64,000 nt of DNA from Frondihabitans sp. 762G35 (GTDB taxonomy: Bacteria > Actinomycetota > Actinomycetes > Actinomycetales > Microbacteriaceae). The notes under the pieces are model-generated. The model searched no databases, had not been told where the DNA came from, and saw nothing but the letters and a program-made list of their open reading frames with translations. Shown here one piece after another: positions 1 through 10,644 of this stretch; positions within the stretch are counted from its first letter, which is position 1; each line of letters opens with the position of its first letter. The stretch spans positions 2,513,002 to 2,577,001 of the forward strand of contig NZ_CP014619.1 of the NCBI RefSeq assembly GCF_002074055.1, written 5' to 3'. A program made the position numbers and the translations under genes.

Positions 1-881
1 TCGACGATGATCTCCTGCCGCGTCCCGTTGTTCTCGGCGCGGCCGATGGCCACGCCGGTCCGGCCGTCGAGGTTCGCCTGCCCCTCGGTCAGGGTCACCC
101 CGGGGATCATCGCCGCCGCCCGGTAGAGCGCCGCCCGCAGATCGGCGGGGACGATCCCGGAGCGGAGGGTGTCCGCGATGTACACCAGGGCCTCGCCGTC
201 CGGCGAGTTGCCGGAGCCCAGCGTCGTCCGGTAGATCCTGTTCAGCAGGAGCCGCGGGTCGCGCGGCAGCGCTGCGAGACCTTCCGGCGAGACCGCCGCG
301 GGGCTGTCGTAGAAGGCGCCCGCCGGAGCGCGCAGCGTCGTCGGGCCCGGATCCGTCTCCGCGAGCGAGGCCGCCCTCGCCGAGAGCGCACCGAAGGTCT
401 TGTCGACGCGCGACGGCCCCCGCACCCACACCCAGTCGTCAGCGGTGTCGGCCGGCACGTAGAGGGTGTCGTCCGCGGCCGCGAGATAGACGCCGTGCTG
501 CCCGCCTCCGGCGTCGGCGTCGGCGCTGTTCACGGACCGCGTGGAGATCTCGAGGTACTGCCCCGGGCCGACGACGGGATCGCTGTTCGAGATCGACGCT
601 CGGGCGGCCTCGTCCAGGGTGGCCGCCGCCGCGGCGTCGGCGCCGCCGCGCCAGCCGGCGAGGCCGACGACGTTGCCGACGACCAGCAGGGTCACCAGCC
701 CGGCCGCGACCACCGAGCCGCCGGTGATCCAGCCGGCCGTGCGGATCCTGCGGGCGACCGGCCTCGTCGTTGTCCGGGCCTCGATCTCCGCGAGCAGGAC
801 GCGGCGGCGGGCCGCCTGCTCGACGGCGTCGAACTCCTCCACGTCGTCACGGATAGTTCGGAGCGATGTCAGTTCGTCCAT
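1..881 (-). CDS. CU044_5270-type membrane protein, probable anti-sigma partner (partial)
   Basis: The 5' part of a gene that runs off the left edge of the window; about 293 codons are visible. The ATG is preceded by a strong AGGAGG site. The product starts MDELTSLRTIRDDVEEFDAV, has a basic stretch, then one hydrophobic segment at about residues 50-76, then a large domain that should lie outside the membrane. This layout matches the CU044_5270 family, which is commonly encoded directly after an ECF sigma factor. Its first 35 nt overlap the end of the sigma gene, so the two are probably translationally coupled. The role as a membrane partner of that sigma factor comes from position and topology. 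No zinc-binding anti-sigma motif is seen. Confidence 0.7.
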   Translation of the reverse strand, partial: MDELTSLRTIRDDVEEFDAVEQAARRRVLLAEIEARTTTRPVARRIRTAGWITGGSVVAAGLVTLLVVGNVVGLAGWRGGADAAAAATLDEAARASISNSDPVVGPGQYLEISTRSVNSADADAGGGQHGVYLAAADDTLYVPADTADDWVWVRGPSRVDKTFGALSARAASLAETDPGPTTLRAPAGAFYDSPAAVSPEGLAALPRDPRLLLNRIYRTTLGSGNSPDGEALVYIADTLRSGIVPADLRAALYRAAAMIPGVTLTEGQANLDGRTGVAIGRAENNGTRQEIIV

Positions 882-1428
882 GGTCCACCTCCTCGGCCGG
901 AAACCGGCCAGCCGCGATGCGCAGCGTGCGCCGCGCTCGATTCAAGCGTGAGCGGACGGTCCCGACGGGAACGCCCAGAGCGACCGCGACGCCCTCGTAG
1001 TCGAGGTCGCCCCAGGCGTAGAGGAGGAGGGCGTCGCGATCCCCCGCCGCCATCCCCCGCAGCGCACCGCGGAGCCGGGCGACGACGAGCGCGGCCTCGA
1101 GCGAGTCGTCGCCCGGCTGGTCGACCGCCTCCCGGGTCCGCGACGACAGGCCAGCGCGCCACTCGCGCGCCTCGAGTCGCCGGTGCTTCTTGAGAAGCGT
1201 GGTGACGATGCCGTACAGCCAGGGCAGGGCGTCCTCGCGGGACTCGTCGAACGTCCTCCGGCGCTCGAACGCCACCAGGAAGGTCTCCGACACCAGGTCG
1301 TCGGCCACCTGCGTGGTGAGACGGCGGGCGACGAACCGGTGGATCGCCTTCGCGTGCCGGTCGTACAGCTCGGCGAAGACCGCGGGGTTCTCCCGCGACC
1401 TCCGGATGACGTCTCTATCGGTGCTCAC
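847..1428 (-). CDS. ECF-type RNA polymerase sigma factor
   Basis: A 193-residue sigma-70 family protein with region 2 (FAELYDRHAKAIHRFVARR, then DDLVSETFLVAF) and a region 4 helix-turn-helix (LDYEGVAVALGVPVGTVRSR). Only these two regions are present, as is usual in ECF factors. It should direct RNA polymerase to a small stress or envelope regulon; the signal is unknown. GTG at 1428 (VSTDRDVIRR) is chosen because family similarity begins there. The open frame continues upstream to 1482, but the extra residues look non-coding. The gene is followed, with a 35-nt overlap, by a single-pass membrane protein that may control it. No convincing ribosome site is seen, so the start is less certain than the identity. 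Confidence 0.85.
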   Translation of the reverse strand: MSTDRDVIRRSRENPAVFAELYDRHAKAIHRFVARRLTTQVADDLVSETFLVAFERRRTFDESREDALPWLYGIVTTLLKKHRRLEAREWRAGLSSRTREAVDQPGDDSLEAALVVARLRGALRGMAAGDRDALLLYAWGDLDYEGVAVALGVPVGTVRSRLNRARRTLRIAAGRFPAEEVDHGRTDIAPNYP

Positions 1429-1503
1429 ACTGGCTATTGCGCAATCGAAGCAGTTAAGTTCGAAATCCGCCACGGCGACCACGTCTCGCCGACGGTGGGA
1501 GCG

Positions 1504-2829
1504 TCAGCCGGTGGGCGTCAGACGACCGGCGATGCGCCCGGCGCCGAGCCGGATCTCGGGCGAGGCCACCGTCTCCCAGAGCGCGCCCTTCAGGGCGGCA
1601 CCGACCGTGAAGACGCGGTCGGACGAGCGCCCGGAGGCGTCGAGCAGCGCGCCGTCCGCGTCGGCGTCGATGCCCAGCCCGGTCGGATCGGCGCGCAGGA
1701 TGCCCCGGCCGATCAGCGCGTCGACGAGAGGGCTCCAGCCTTCGGAGGCGACCGCGTGCGGCCCCGTGCAGAGGACGGCCACGTCGAAGGCGGCGTGATC
1801 GACCCGGGCTTCGAGCGTCAGGGTGCCGGCGTCGAGGAGGCCGGAGAGCTCGTCGGCCACGGGGACGGCCATCCGGTGCCGGGCGACGTCCCAGGGGCGG
1901 GCGACGTGGACGAGGAAACGCTGCCGGTCGGCGAGGGAGAGGCGCCGCCAGAGGGTCTGGACCTGCGGGCGGACGCCGTCGAGGACGCCCTGCCACGGGG
2001 CTCCTGCGCGGGAGGCCGCGCGGAGCTGATCGCGGAACGCCCGCATCATGGCGGGGAGGGTCTGCGGATCGTCGCCGAGCCCCGGCCCGCGCTCGGCGGG
2101 GGTCGCAGGATGCACGGCCGGCAGCAGCAGGTGACGGCTCGTCGCCACCATCCGGATGCCCGGGTGCCGGCGCGCCAGGGAGGTCGCGACGTCGACCATG
2201 GTGAGCCCGGTGCCCACGAGGAGCACGCGGTCCGACTCGTCGATCGCGTCGAGGGCCCCCGCGGCCCACGGGTCGACGACGACCCGCTCGGCGGCGCTCG
2301 GGACCTCGACGGGCGGCGGGTTCCCGAGTGCGAGGACCACCGCGCTCGCCTCCAGCGTCTCGCCGGTGGCGAGGGTGACCGCGACGGGCGCCGTGTCGGG
2401 GACGACGATGTCGGGGACGTCGATGTCGACGACCTCCCCCTGCCGGAACGCCACGCGCCCGTCGCTGCCGGCGACGAGGTCGCCGAAGGACTCGGCCAGG
2501 TAGTCACCGAAGACCACGCGGGGGGCGAACGACCAGGCCCGCGGCTCCTGCCCGTCCGTGTCTCGCCAGCCGCTCTCGCCGAGCCAGCGGACGAAGCCGT
2601 CGGGGTCTCCGGCGGACACGCTCATCGACCCGGCCGGGCTGTTCAGCCGGTGGTGCGCCTCGGCGGCGCCGTAGGCGAGGCCGCGACCGACGTCGGGGCG
2701 ATCACCGACCACGACGACGCGGGGTGCAGGATGCCCGGCCGACCGCGCCTCGTCGACGAGGGCCCGCACGACGAACACCGCCGCCGCTCCCCCGCCGACG
2801 ACGACGACGGGGGCGTCGATCCCCGTCAC
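1504..2829 (-). CDS. FAD/NAD(P)-binding oxidoreductase coupled to sufU
   Basis: A 441-residue flavoprotein. Near the N terminus VVVVGGGAAAVFVVRAL is a dinucleotide-binding glycine loop, followed by LAYGAAEAHHRLNSP, typical of the FAD-NAD(P)-binding family PF13454. A second nucleotide-binding stretch, VLLVGTGLTMVDVATSLA, lies near the middle. The C-terminal part carries CTGPHA and VGAALKGALWETVASPEIR. The substrate is unknown. The GTG start overlaps the sufU stop as GTGA, so it is translated together with the sulfur-transfer genes. That might mean it supplies electrons or redox repair to the SufS-SufU system, but it could simply be co-transcribed. The longer frame up to 2889 lies inside sufU and is rejected. 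Confidence 0.75.
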   Translation of the reverse strand: MTGIDAPVVVVGGGAAAVFVVRALVDEARSAGHPAPRVVVVGDRPDVGRGLAYGAAEAHHRLNSPAGSMSVSAGDPDGFVRWLGESGWRDTDGQEPRAWSFAPRVVFGDYLAESFGDLVAGSDGRVAFRQGEVVDIDVPDIVVPDTAPVAVTLATGETLEASAVVLALGNPPPVEVPSAAERVVVDPWAAGALDAIDESDRVLLVGTGLTMVDVATSLARRHPGIRMVATSRHLLLPAVHPATPAERGPGLGDDPQTLPAMMRAFRDQLRAASRAGAPWQGVLDGVRPQVQTLWRRLSLADRQRFLVHVARPWDVARHRMAVPVADELSGLLDAGTLTLEARVDHAAFDVAVLCTGPHAVASEGWSPLVDALIGRGILRADPTGLGIDADADGALLDASGRSSDRVFTVGAALKGALWETVASPEIRLGAGRIAGRLTPTG

Positions 2830-3277
2830 GCGCGAGCCGCGATCTTCGTGGAGCAGGCCTCGAGCGCGACCCACGAGAGCATGGCGCACTTCACGCGCAT
2901 GACGAACTTCGAGACGCCCTGGAAGACGACGGCGTCGCCGAGGACCTCCTCGTCGGGCTCGCCCTGCCCCTTCGAGCGCATCATGGCGCGGAACGTCTCC
3001 GTCACCTCGCCCATCTCCGCGAGCGTGCGACCCGTGGCGAGGTCGGTCAGGACGGACGCCGACGCCATCGAGATGCTGCAGCCGTCGCCCTCCCAGGCGA
3101 GCGCCTCGATCCGGTCGGAGCCGGAGGCGAGCCGGATGCGGACCGTGATCTCGTCCCCGCAGGTGGGGTTGCGCTCGAAGTGCTCGGCGGCGGCGTCCGG
3201 GAGCGGCCCCTCGCCGGTGCGGGCGCGCGAGTGGTCGAGGATGACCTGCTGGTACAGGCCGGCGAGAGCGTCGGGCA

Positions 3278-3278
<1 letters not shown>
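2826..3278 (-). CDS. sufU: SufU-type Fe-S assembly sulfurtransferase
   Basis: A 150-residue SufU/IscU-like protein. The three conserved cysteines are visible in NPTCGDEITVRI, GDGCSISMASAS and VKCAMLSW, and the aspartate next to the first is present. In Gram-positive bacteria SufU binds zinc and takes sulfur from the SufS persulfide, passing it on for Fe-S cluster assembly on SufBCD. The extra stretch between cysteines two and three is characteristic of SufU rather than IscU. The ATG overlaps the sufS stop by one base (TGATG), and the end overlaps the GTG of the downstream flavoprotein. sufB, sufC and sufD are not in this window. Confidence 0.93.
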
Positions 3279-5823
<2,545 letters not shown>

Positions 5824-5911
5824 TCGAGCAGTCAACTCTCCGACCCTTGGATTTTCCGCAACGGGGTCGGATTGCGCAGTCCGGAGGCGTTCTCCCGGCG
5901 GATGCCGAGGC

Positions 5912-6439
5912 TCAGAGCGGCTGCGCGGGAACCCCCACCACGGTCGTCCCGGGAGCGACGTCGTGCGTCACGACCGCATTGGCGCCGACCTGCGCGCCGT
6001 CGCCCACCGTGACGGCCCCGAGCACCTTCGCCCCGGCGCCCACGAGCACGCCGTCGCCGAGGTGCGGGTGGCGCCGGCCGGCCTGGCCGGTCCCCCGACC
6101 TCCGAGAGTGACGCCGTGGTAGATCAGGACGTCGTCGCCGATCACGGCGGTCTCGCCGATGACGACGCCCATGCCGTGGTCGATGAACAGACGCCGACCG
6201 ATGCGGGCTCCGGGGTGGATCTCGACCCCCGTCAACCAGCGCACGAGCTGCGACACGAACCGGGCGGCGAAACGCGCCCCCGGGAAGGGGCGCGTCCGCC
6301 AGAGTCGGCTGGTGAGACGGTAGGCCCAGACGGCGTGGAGCCCGGAGTACACGAGGACGATCTCGAGGGTGCCGCGGGCGGCCGGGTCGCTGCGGCGGAC
6401 CGCCGCGACATCGTCTCGCAGGCGCGCGAGGAGTGGCAC
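5912..6439 (-). CDS. cysE: Serine O-acetyltransferase (short form)
   Basis: A 175-residue serine acetyltransferase, making O-acetylserine from serine and acetyl-CoA for cysteine synthesis. A short helical N terminus ([20 protein letters not shown]) precedes the left-handed beta-helix of hexapeptide repeats. Conserved pieces are [40 protein letters not shown] and [18 protein letters not shown]. It is shorter than the E. coli enzyme at the N terminus, as is usual in Gram-positive bacteria. The GTG lies three bases after the cysK stop, so the two form an operon. The C terminus lacks an isoleucine like the one E. coli CysE uses to dock into CysK, so complex formation is uncertain. Confidence 0.92.
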   Translation of the reverse strand: MPLLARLRDDVAAVRRSDPAARGTLEIVLVYSGLHAVWAYRLTSRLWRTRPFPGARFAARFVSQLVRWLTGVEIHPGARIGRRLFIDHGMGVVIGETAVIGDDVLIYHGVTLGGRGTGQAGRRHPHLGDGVLVGAGAKVLGAVTVGDGAQVGANAVVTHDVAPGTTVVGVPAQPL

Positions 6440-6442
6440 CTC

Positions 6443-7417
6443 TTAGTCGAGGAGGTCGTTGAAGAGCACCGTCGAGAGGTACCGCTCACCGGTGTCGCAG
6501 ACGATGGCGACGATGCGCTTGCCCGCCATCTCCGGACGCTTCCCGATCTCGAGGGCCGCGTGGATGATCGCGCCGGTCGAGATGCCGCTCAGGATGCCCT
6601 CGTCGGTCGCGAGCGCCCGGGCGACGCGGAGTGCGTCGTCGAGCTCGACCGGGAAGACCTCGTCGTAGACGGTCGTGTCGAGGATGTCGGGGACGAAGTT
6701 CGCGCCGATGCCCTGGATCTTGTGCGGGCCGGCCTTGCCCTCGGAGAGGAGCGGCGAGTCGGCGGGCTCGACGGCGACGATGTGGACGCCGGGAACCTCC
6801 TCCTTCAGCACCTGGCCCACGCCGGTGATCGTGCCACCCGTGCCGACGCCGGCGATGAACACGTCGACCTTCCCGTCGGTGTCGCGCAGGATCTCGCGGG
6901 CCGTCGTCGCCCGGTGCACCTCGGCGTTGGCCTCGTTCTCGAACTGCTTGGCCCAGATGGCGCCGGGGGTCTCCTCGACGAGGGACTTCGCTCGCTCGAC
7001 GGCGCCGCGCATGCCCTCGCTGCCCGGGGTGAGGACGATCTCGGCCCCGTAGGCGCGGATGACGGCGCGGCGCTCGACGCTCATCGTCTCGGGCATCGTC
7101 AGGATGACGCGGTAGCCGCGGGCCGCCCCGACGAAGGCCAGCGCGATGCCGGTGTTGCCGCTCGTCCCCTCGACGATCGTGCCGCCCGGGAGCAGGGCGC
7201 CGGACTTCTCGGCGGCGTCGATGATCGCGATGCCGAGGCGGTCCTTGACACTGGCGGCCGGGTTGTAGAACTCGAGCTTCGCCAGGATCTCCGCCGTGCC
7301 CTCCTCGGGCAGGGTCGTGAGCCTCACCAGGGGCGTGTTGCCGAACGCCTCGGTGATGTTGCCGTAGATGTGGCCGGGGATCTCGCGCACGGCCGGGGTG
7401 CCCAGGGTTTCGCTCAT
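6443..7417 (-). CDS. cysK: Cysteine synthase A (O-acetylserine sulfhydrylase)
   Basis: A 324-residue PLP enzyme that joins O-acetylserine and sulfide to give cysteine. The PLP lysine is in FYNPAASVKDRLGIAII, the substrate loop in VEGTSGNTGIALAF, the phosphate-binding loop in GVGTGGTITGVGQ, and the C-terminal loop in GILSGISTGAI. The length is typical for CysK. The start follows a GAGAAGA ribosome site, and a good TAGAAT -10 box lies about 85 nt upstream. cysE follows after three bases. Confidence 0.96.
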   Translation of the reverse strand: MSETLGTPAVREIPGHIYGNITEAFGNTPLVRLTTLPEEGTAEILAKLEFYNPAASVKDRLGIAIIDAAEKSGALLPGGTIVEGTSGNTGIALAFVGAARGYRVILTMPETMSVERRAVIRAYGAEIVLTPGSEGMRGAVERAKSLVEETPGAIWAKQFENEANAEVHRATTAREILRDTDGKVDVFIAGVGTGGTITGVGQVLKEEVPGVHIVAVEPADSPLLSEGKAGPHKIQGIGANFVPDILDTTVYDEVFPVELDDALRVARALATDEGILSGISTGAIIHAALEIGKRPEMAGKRIVAIVCDTGERYLSTVLFNDLLD

Positions 7418-7501
7418 TCGATCTTCTCGTTCCGTCGTCGTCGAGGTGCGATGTGCCCGATGTCGGTCTCGGGGTCGAGCGGGATGCGCTCGGCGAGGTC
7501 G

Positions 7502-7507
7502 ATTCTA
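7502..7507 (-). promoter_or_regulatory. Candidate -10 box of cysK-cysE
   Basis: TAGAAT on the minus strand, five of six bases matching the consensus TATAAT, about 85 nt before the cysK ATG. No convincing -35 box is seen at the usual distance. Confidence 0.4.
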
Positions 7508-7699
7508 GGCGGCTGTCCCGGCGAGGACGCCGCGTGTTACGGCTCCTCCCGGCCAACTCCTGGTCGACGGGGAGGGTGAGTCACGGGCCGGACCGATCCA
7601 CCCCCTTCGGGGGATTCCGGCGGTCGGGCGGGGCCTCTAGAGTGACGTCCGGTCGCCGCTCCTCGGGGGATGACGGCACCGGACCACAAGGGGGATTCC

Positions 7700-7888
7700 A
7701 TGAGACCGCGCAGGATGCTCGCCTATCTGCTCCTCGTCGGGGCGGCCGTCGCGCTGACCGCCGACGGGATCCGACGCCTCGTGGTGGCGGACTACCTCGG
7801 CTGGACCATCGAGATCGTCGCCGCCGTCGCACTGGGTGTGCTCGCGTACCGCGTGCGACGCGGTCGCGACGACCGGTCCGAGGCCTGA
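7700..7888 (+). CDS. Small two-helix membrane protein
   Basis: A 62-residue protein of unknown function with two hydrophobic segments (MLAYLLLVGAAVALTADGI and WTIEIVAAVALGVLAYRV) and a charged tail (RRGRDDRSEA). ATG at 7700 is preferred because AAGGGGG lies six bases upstream; an in-frame ATG at 7670 is possible. A TAGAGT -10 candidate at 7638-7643 and a CCCCC-TTC-GGGGG hairpin at 7601-7613 lie upstream. It stands alone between cysK and a gene on the other strand. Confidence 0.55.
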   Translation: MRPRRMLAYLLLVGAAVALTADGIRRLVVADYLGWTIEIVAAVALGVLAYRVRRGRDDRSEA

Positions 7889-7961
7889 GCGGGCCGATCC
7901 GCGAGCACCGGCCCGATCCACGAGCATCGGCCGGGCCTGTGCGACCCGTCGGGGGCGAGGG

Positions 7962-8429
7962 TCAGAGGACCGCGAGCGACGCGATCTGGATGTCGAGGTC
8001 GATGACGAGCGAGAGCTGACGGCCCTCCACGAGGGTCCGGAACTCGTACTGCCGGTCGCCGATCTCCTGCGGCTCGCTCCATGCCAGGGCGAGGCGGCTG
8101 CGGTGGTCGAGGCCCGAGTGGATGGCGAGCCAGCGGATGATCGCGGCGCGCTCGTCGCGGATGGCCCGGCTTCGGATCGATCGCCGACGGCTCACCAGAG
8201 CCGCGACGACGACGAACGCCAGACCGACGGCCACGGCGACGGCCTTCAGGCTGCCCTCGAGGGGCAGGAGGGCTGCGATGACGACGGACTGCACCGCGGT
8301 GATGAGGAGGGTCGAGTCGATCATCGAGTGGCGGCGCACCGGCACTCCTCGACCGTTGCCGCTCCGGAGGGCGAAGCACGGCAATTCGATCTCGCGCAGC
8401 GCGTCGGTCGACGGATTGGCAATGGTCAC
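7962..8429 (-). CDS. Uncharacterised membrane-anchored protein
   Basis: A 155-residue protein of no recognised family. The N-terminal 40 residues are polar (VTIANPSTDALREIELPCF). Two hydrophobic helices follow (LLITAVQSVVIAALLPLEG and AVAVAVGLAFVVVAALV), then a basic stretch RRRSIRSRAIRDERAA and a C-terminal domain with alternating strands, ending IDLDIQIASLAVL. GTG at 8429 is chosen because GGGGAG lies seven bases upstream. Longer frames up to 9296 cross the NUDIX gene on the other strand and are shadows. Confidence 0.6.
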   Translation of the reverse strand: MTIANPSTDALREIELPCFALRSGNGRGVPVRRHSMIDSTLLITAVQSVVIAALLPLEGSLKAVAVAVGLAFVVVAALVSRRRSIRSRAIRDERAAIIRWLAIHSGLDHRSRLALAWSEPQEIGDRQYEFRTLVEGRQLSLVIDLDIQIASLAVL

Positions 8430-8666
8430 GATGAGACTCCCCTGGCCCGCCCGTCGGGCCTTCCACCATGCTGGCCGCTGCTCCGGTGGCCCGGGAGGCC
8501 CCCGTCCGGGGCAGGGGTACCCCAGTTCGCGGGGTGGAGGGGACGAACCACGACCGTGGGGCTCATGCGTCGAGCCTACGACGTGCCGGGGAGCGGGGGC
8601 GACCGCGGTGGAGGGCGACGGTGCGGGCCCGGTCGACCCGGGCATCCTGCGCTCGGCCCGGCTTGA

Positions 8667-8672
8667 TAGCCT
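8667..8672 (+). promoter_or_regulatory. Candidate -10 box for a leaderless NUDIX transcript
   Basis: TAGCCT six bases before the NUDIX ATG. There is no ribosome site between, so transcription probably starts at or beside the start codon. Confidence 0.45.
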
Positions 8673-8678
8673 TCCGCG

Positions 8679-9158
8679 ATGGCTACCCCCGACTTCGTCC
8701 TGGCCCTGCGCGAGAAGATCGGCCACGACCCGCTGTGGCTGGCCGGTGTGACGGCCGTGGTCGTCCGCGCAGGAGCCGCGGGAGACGAACTCCTGCTGGT
8801 GCGCCGGGCCGACAACGGCGCGTGGACGCCCGTGACGGGGATCATCGACCCCGGCGAGGAGCCCGCGGTGGCCGCCGCCCGCGAGGTCGCGGAGGAGGCG
8901 GACGTGACCGCCGTGCCGGAGCGGCTCGCGCGGGTCGGCGTCACCGCCGTGGCCGTCTACCCGAACGGCGACCGTTCGCAGTACCTCGACCTCACGTTCC
9001 GCTTCCGCTACGTCTCGGGAGAGCCGTTCCCCGCGGACGGCGAGAACACCGAGGCCGCGTGGTTCGCCCTCGACACGCTCCCGCCCCTCTCGGACGACAT
9101 GCGGGAGCGCATCGACGCGGCCCTCGACGAGCGCCCCGAGGCGCGATTCGCCGTCTGA
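8679..9158 (+). CDS. NUDIX hydrolase
   Basis: A 159-residue NUDIX hydrolase that should cleave a nucleoside diphosphate linked to another group. The NUDIX box is seen as GIIDPGEEPAVAAAREVAEEADV at about residues 52-74, with the REVAEE metal-binding core intact; the usual glycine near its end is replaced by aspartate. The substrate cannot be told. The ATG has no Shine-Dalgarno sequence but a TAGCCT box lies six bases upstream, so it is probably read from a leaderless mRNA. It converges on the aquaporin gene with 14 bases between the two stops. Confidence 0.88.
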   Translation: MATPDFVLALREKIGHDPLWLAGVTAVVVRAGAAGDELLLVRRADNGAWTPVTGIIDPGEEPAVAAAREVAEEADVTAVPERLARVGVTAVAVYPNGDRSQYLDLTFRFRYVSGEPFPADGENTEAAWFALDTLPPLSDDMRERIDAALDERPEARFAV

Positions 9159-9172
9159 TCGGGCGTCGCCCC

Positions 9173-9976
9173 TCAGCCTCGCGCGCCGGCCGGCGCACGC
9201 GCGGGGGACGATGCGATCGGGTCGGTCTCGAAGAGCATCCGGTGGACGAGGCCGGCCGCGATGCCACCGAGAGTCGGTGCCAGGAGGAAGACCCACACCT
9301 GGGCGATCCAGTCGCCACCGGCGAAGAGCGCCGTCGCCAGGGAGCGGGCCGGGTTGAGAGAGGCGTTGTCGACCGGGATCGTGACGAGGAGGAGGACGGT
9401 CAGGGTCGCCCCGATCGCGAGCGGCGCGAAGCCCTGCGCCGCCCGAGCGTGCGTGACCCCGAGGATGACGGTGACGAAGATCGCGGTCGCGACGACCTCC
9501 ACGGCGAGTGCGGAACCGAGCCCGAAGCCCGAGGGCGACAGATCGCCGAAGCCGTTCGACACGAATCCGCCCTCGACGGCGCCGGCGTGGGACTCCGGGC
9601 TCCCGCCGCGCGAGACCAGGAAGACGGTCGCGGCGCCGGCCGCCGCCCCGACCAGCTGCGCGACGACGTACGGGACCACGTCCCGCCCCGCGAAGCGCCC
9701 CGCCGCGGCGAGGCCCAGCGAGACGGCCGGGTTGAAGTGACCGCCGGAGATCGGACCGAAGGCGTACGCACCGATCATGACGGCGGCACCGAGAGCGATG
9801 GCGACGCCCAGCAGACCGACGCCGAGAGGGTTCCCCGCGTCGTCGCCCGGGAAGGCGGCGGTGAACGTCGCGGTCCCCACGACGGCGAACACGAGGAGGA
9901 ACGTGCCTGCCGCCTCCGCGGTGAGGCGCCCCCTCAGGGTGGGCAGGCTCGGGCTCGGGGGCGCTGTGGATGACAT
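9173..9976 (-). CDS. aqpZ: Aquaporin / MIP family channel
   Basis: A 267-residue major intrinsic protein with six predicted helices. Both pore motifs are present, GGHFNPAVSLG in the first half and SLNPARSLATALF in the second. The family N-terminal piece AEAAGTFLLVF is clear. The spacing of the second motif resembles water-selective AqpZ more than glycerol facilitators, which carry a longer insert with aspartate after NPAR, so water transport is the first guess. A non-conserved insert (about residues 125-160) lies between helices three and four. An AGAGGAG site precedes the ATG. Confidence 0.88.
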   Translation of the reverse strand: MSSTAPPSPSLPTLRGRLTAEAAGTFLLVFAVVGTATFTAAFPGDDAGNPLGVGLLGVAIALGAAVMIGAYAFGPISGGHFNPAVSLGLAAAGRFAGRDVVPYVVAQLVGAAAGAATVFLVSRGGSPESHAGAVEGGFVSNGFGDLSPSGFGLGSALAVEVVATAIFVTVILGVTHARAAQGFAPLAIGATLTVLLLVTIPVDNASLNPARSLATALFAGGDWIAQVWVFLLAPTLGGIAAGLVHRMLFETDPIASSPARAPAGARG

Positions 9977-10022
9977 GGTCGTGCTCCTCTTGGTACGGTG
10001 GGATCGAAACCGATACGTGACA

Positions 10023-10055
10023 TACCGGTACAGATCACACTAGGTATCGCTACCT
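10023..10055. promoter_or_regulatory. Palindromes upstream of the aquaporin gene
   Basis: Two palindromes lie between the aquaporin gene and the DinB-like gene. TACCGGTA is at 10023-10030. AGGTA-TCGC-TACCT is at 10042-10055 and covers the stop codon of the upstream gene. They sit where an operator for the aquaporin promoter would be expected. No regulator lies nearby. Confidence 0.3.
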
Positions 10056-10571
10056 GGGAGAGACGTCCGAGAGGTGGTGGATCGGATCGTGCACGAAGTA
10101 GAGCGCGAGCGTCTCGACCGTGAAGACGCTCCCGTCGGAGCGCGACCCCGCCCGGTCGAGCTGCGAGACGTCGACCGCCGCGAACGCGTCGGCGACCGAC
10201 TCCGCCGAGGCGACGAGCTCGCGGGCGACGACGCGCGGATCCTGCGAGCCGTAGTCGTCCTCGACGGCCGTGGCGTCCTGATCCCAGTTCGCGAAGCGCG
10301 GGGCGTCCTCGGCGAGCATCAGCGCGAGCCGCCCCTCGAAGACGCGGAAGACGTCGCGGACGTGGGCGCCGTACTCGAGCGGGGACCACGTCGAGTCGTC
10401 CGGGCGGTCGTCGGCTCCGGGCTCCTGCAGCCTCTCGGCGAAGGCGCGGGCCGTCGTGCGGACGAGGTCGGGCACCTCCCGGAAGGCGACCCGGGAGGCG
10501 TCGAAGAGGCACTCGGGGCACGGAGCCTCGAGGACGAAGGTCCAGTTCTTGGTGTCGGGCACGATCGGCAT
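10050..10571 (-). CDS. DinB-like domain protein
   Basis: A 173-residue protein resembling the DinB/YfiT-like putative metalloenzyme family. The four-helix fold is suggested by long amphipathic stretches, with possible metal-binding histidines in PLEYGAHVRDVFRVFEGR and in the C-terminal YFVHDPIHHLSDV. Members bind a divalent metal and many act as thiol transferases, but the substrate here is unknown. The N-terminal APCPECLFDASRVAF has a CxxC pair that may bind another metal. No ribosome site is present; TACCGT lies five bases before the ATG, so it may be leaderless. Confidence 0.7.
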   Translation of the reverse strand: MPIVPDTKNWTFVLEAPCPECLFDASRVAFREVPDLVRTTARAFAERLQEPGADDRPDDSTWSPLEYGAHVRDVFRVFEGRLALMLAEDAPRFANWDQDATAVEDDYGSQDPRVVARELVASAESVADAFAAVDVSQLDRAGSRSDGSVFTVETLALYFVHDPIHHLSDVSPR

Positions 10572-10587
10572 GCTCGACGGTACGACG

Positions 10588-10632
10588 GAGCCCCCGCCCG
10601 GCGCCGCGCGCGCGACTGCCAGACGGGGGCTC
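10588..10632 (-). terminator. Hairpin terminator of the secreted propeller gene
   Basis: GAGCCCCCG at 10588-10596 pairs perfectly with CGGGGGCTC at 10624-10632, just after the stop of the gene ending at 10645. No clear U run follows, as is common in GC-rich actinobacteria. Confidence 0.5.
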
Positions 10633-10644
10633 GGAACCGCCAGA

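Noticed and set aside
8430-8678. Possible tRNA or small RNA in the 249-nt gap before the NUDIX gene
   Set aside because: Several GC-rich hairpins can be drawn, but no tRNA arms, CCA end or conserved RNA pattern is visible.
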